A stretch of 64,000 bases of DNA from Brachybacterium sp. P6-10-X1 (GTDB lineage: Bacteria; Actinomycetota; Actinomycetes; Actinomycetales; Dermabacteraceae): NCBI RefSeq assembly GCF_001969445.1, contig NZ_CP017297.1:3782001-3846000 (forward strand), read 5' to 3'. The translations under genes and the position numbers were made by a program. The stretch's first letter is position 1, and each line of letters starts with the position of its first letter. A model generated the notes under the pieces. That model saw only the letters and a list, made by a program, of their open reading frames with translations, ran no database searches and was not told the DNA's origin. This document shows, one piece after another, positions 62,296 through 64,000 of the stretch.

Positions 62296-64000
62296 TCAGA
62301 GCCCGGCGGCGACCTCCACGGCCTGGCGGATCGCTCGTTCGGCATCGAGCTCGGCCGCGACGTCCGCCCCGCCGATGACGTGCACCCGGGGCGTGCGGCC
62401 CCGCCGCGCGGCGCGGACCTCGTCGGCCAGGCCGTCCTCGCTGACCTGCCCGGCGCAGACCACCACGGTGTCCACGGCGAGGACGCGTTCGGCACCGTCC
62501 TCGATCAGGTGCAGGCCCTCCTCGTCGACGTGCTGGTAGGCGACGCCCCGGTGCTGGACGACCCCGGCATGGCGCAGCTCGGCCCGGTGCACCCAGCCCG
62601 TCGTGCGGCCGAGGCCCGCGCCGATCCGGGTCTCCTTGCGCTGGAGCAGGTGGACCTCGCGGGCCACGCGCCCGTCCTCGGCGGTGGCGGGCGGGCGCGT
62701 CATGACGCCGCCGCGGTGCTCGTCGGCGTCGACCACGCCCCAGTGCTCGCGCCAGCTCGCGGTCTCCAGCGTGGGGGAGGGGCGAGGTGCGCTGAGGTAT
62801 TCGGCGACGTCCACCCCGATGCCTCCGGCACCGATGATCGCCACCCGCTCGCCCGCCTCGGCGCGGCCTTCGAGCAGGTCCGCGTAACTGATCACCCGCG
62901 GCCCCGCGCCCCGCTCCGACGAGCTGCCGGGCAGATCGATCACGCGCGGGACGACTCCGGTGGCGACGATGACGTCGTGGAAGCCGAGCAGGTCCTCCGC
63001 CGTGGGACGCAGCCCCAGGCGGATCCCGACGCCGGCGGCGGCGAGCCGCATCCGCCAGGACTGCAGCGCCTGGGCGTAGTCCTCCTTGCCGGGGATGCGG
63101 GCGGCCAGGCGCAGCTGCCCGCCGATCTCCTCGCCCGCCTCGAACAGGGTGACCACGTGCCCGCGCTCGGCGGCCGCCAGCGCGGCCTCGAGCCCGGCCG
63201 GGCCGGCACCGACGACGGCGACCTTGCGGGCACGGCGCTCGGCGACCGGTTTCAGGACCAGCTCCGTCTCGTGCCCGGCGCGGGGATTGACCAGGCAGCT
63301 GGCCCGCTTGCCGTCGAACACCTTGTCCAGGCAGGCCTGGTTGCACGAGATGCAGGCGACCACCTGCGAGGCGCGGCCGTCCGCCAGCTTCGCGGGCAGC
63401 TGCGGGTCGGCCAGCAGCGGGCGTGCCATCGAGATGAGGTCCGCCCGGCCGTCGGCGAGGACCTGTTCGGCGACGGCGGGATCATGGATCCGGTTGGAGG
63501 CGACGACGGGGACGTCCACCAGCTCGCGCAGCGCGGCGGTCTGCTCGACGAAGGCGGCGCGGGGGACGGAGGTGACGATGGTGGGAACCCGCGCCTCGTG
63601 CCAGCCGATGCCGGTCGAGAGCACGTCCACGCCGCGCTCGGTGAGGCCGCGGGCCAGCGCCGCCGTCTCCGCCCAGGTCTGCCCGCCCGGGACCAGGTCC
63701 AACAGGGAGATGCGGTAGCTGAGCAGGGCCTCCTCGCCGATCGCCTCGCGCACGGCGCGGGCGATGGCCAGCGGCATCGTGCGTCGGCCCTCCGAGCCGC
63801 GGCCCCAGCGGTCCCGGCGTCGGTTCGTCGCGGGGGCGAGGAACTGGTTGAGCAGGTACCCCTCGGAGCCCATGATCTCGACCCCGTCATATCCGGCGTC
63901 GATCGCCCGACGGGACGCCTCGGCGAAGTGGTCGATGGTGCGGCCGACGCCGCGGCGGGTCAGGCGGCGTGCGCGGAACGGGGACAGGCGGGAGCGGCCA
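62296..64000 (-). CDS. NADH:flavin oxidoreductase / 2,4-dienoyl-CoA reductase-like (FadH family), 5' end outside window
   Basis: The frame is open to the right edge; visible 568 residues are the later part of the OYE-type barrel (GYDGVEIMGSEGYLLNQFLA), the 4Fe-4S cysteines CISCNQAC and the next Cys in KRASCLVNP, and the FAD/NAD(P)H domain (VAVVGAGPAGLEAALAAAER, VAIIGAGGIGVDVAEYL). Residues for FMN (ATNRRRDRWGRGSEGR) are present. Family members reduce dienoyl-CoA, trimethylamine or other enones. The C-terminus VEVAAGL is typical. Linked to the deaminase gene. Substrate undetermined. Confidence 0.88.
   Translation of the reverse strand, partial: GRSRLSPFRARRLTRRGVGRTIDHFAEASRRAIDAGYDGVEIMGSEGYLLNQFLAPATNRRRDRWGRGSEGRRTMPLAIARAVREAIGEEALLSYRISLLDLVPGGQTWAETAALARGLTERGVDVLSTGIGWHEARVPTIVTSVPRAAFVEQTAALRELVDVPVVASNRIHDPAVAEQVLADGRADLISMARPLLADPQLPAKLADGRASQVVACISCNQACLDKVFDGKRASCLVNPRAGHETELVLKPVAERRARKVAVVGAGPAGLEAALAAAERGHVVTLFEAGEEIGGQLRLAARIPGKEDYAQALQSWRMRLAAAGVGIRLGLRPTAEDLLGFHDVIVATGVVPRVIDLPGSSSERGAGPRVISYADLLEGRAEAGERVAIIGAGGIGVDVAEYLSAPRPSPTLETASWREHWGVVDADEHRGGVMTRPPATAEDGRVAREVHLLQRKETRIGAGLGRTTGWVHRAELRHAGVVQHRGVAYQHVDEEGLHLIEDGAERVLAVDTVVVCAGQVSEDGLADEVRAARRGRTPRVHVIGGADVAAELDAERAIRQAVEVAAGL

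Overview
The window is very GC-rich DNA with dense, mostly single-direction gene runs, many ATGA/GTGA start-stop overlaps, GTG starts and twin-arginine or lipoprotein signal peptides. This points to a high-GC Gram-positive actinobacterium; a Brachybacterium-like member of the Micrococcales is a guess from gene content and style. I see no rRNA, tRNA, CRISPR array, phage genes or transposase.

The dominant theme is uptake and breakdown of glycans. From left to right: the end of an alpha/beta hydrolase; a LacI regulator with an S33 peptidase (519-2857); a small patch of palindromes and C-rich repeats around a DUF559 nuclease-like gene and a TetR remnant (2858-4632); a formylglycine-generating enzyme (4679-5716); a ribose-type importer with ribokinase and a FucU/RbsD mutarotase (6104-11274); two exported peptidoglycan-active glycosidases, NamZ-like and NagZ-like (11467-14659); an MFS transporter divergent from an XRE-cupin regulator (14664-16679); a DUF4185 protein divergent from a propeller glycosidase, GH42 beta-galactosidase and enolase-superfamily operon (16687-22264); a CUT1 importer plus sulfatase operon (22640-27160); a second CUT1 importer (28293-31473) divergent from a GH172 (DUF2961), FucI-like isomerase, LacI and aldo-keto reductase run (31721-36519).

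The middle right holds housekeeping-type genes: an FBP-domain protein, a P-loop kinase, an AddAB-like helicase/nuclease pair with an Fe-S nuclease signature (37959-43912), a DHA2 transporter overlapping a glutaminase (44025-46653) and a DoxX protein. A third CUT1 importer plus sulfatase operon follows (48013-52952) with its own divergent LacI regulator. The right end has an SPFH protein, glutathione peroxidase, MFS transporter, an aldo-keto reductase broken by an amber codon, an MmyB-type regulator, a PfkB kinase, a penicillin-binding protein, a deaminase and the start-truncated end of an FadH-like oxidoreductase.

Two themes tie the window together. First, both sulfatases are cysteine-type, lack a signal peptide, and sit last in operons of identical order (binding protein, permease, permease, sulfatase); the formylglycine-generating enzyme that such sulfatases need is in the same window. 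This suggests import of sulfated sugars followed by cytosolic desulfation. Second, most importer and glycosidase promoters carry an AT-rich near-palindrome related to GTAATCGATTAC over or just after a recognisable -35/-10 pair, so they are probably repressed by related LacI-family proteins, four copies of whose operator-type arrangement are unusually clear. None of the three CUT1 importers has its own ATPase gene here, so a shared ATPase elsewhere is expected.
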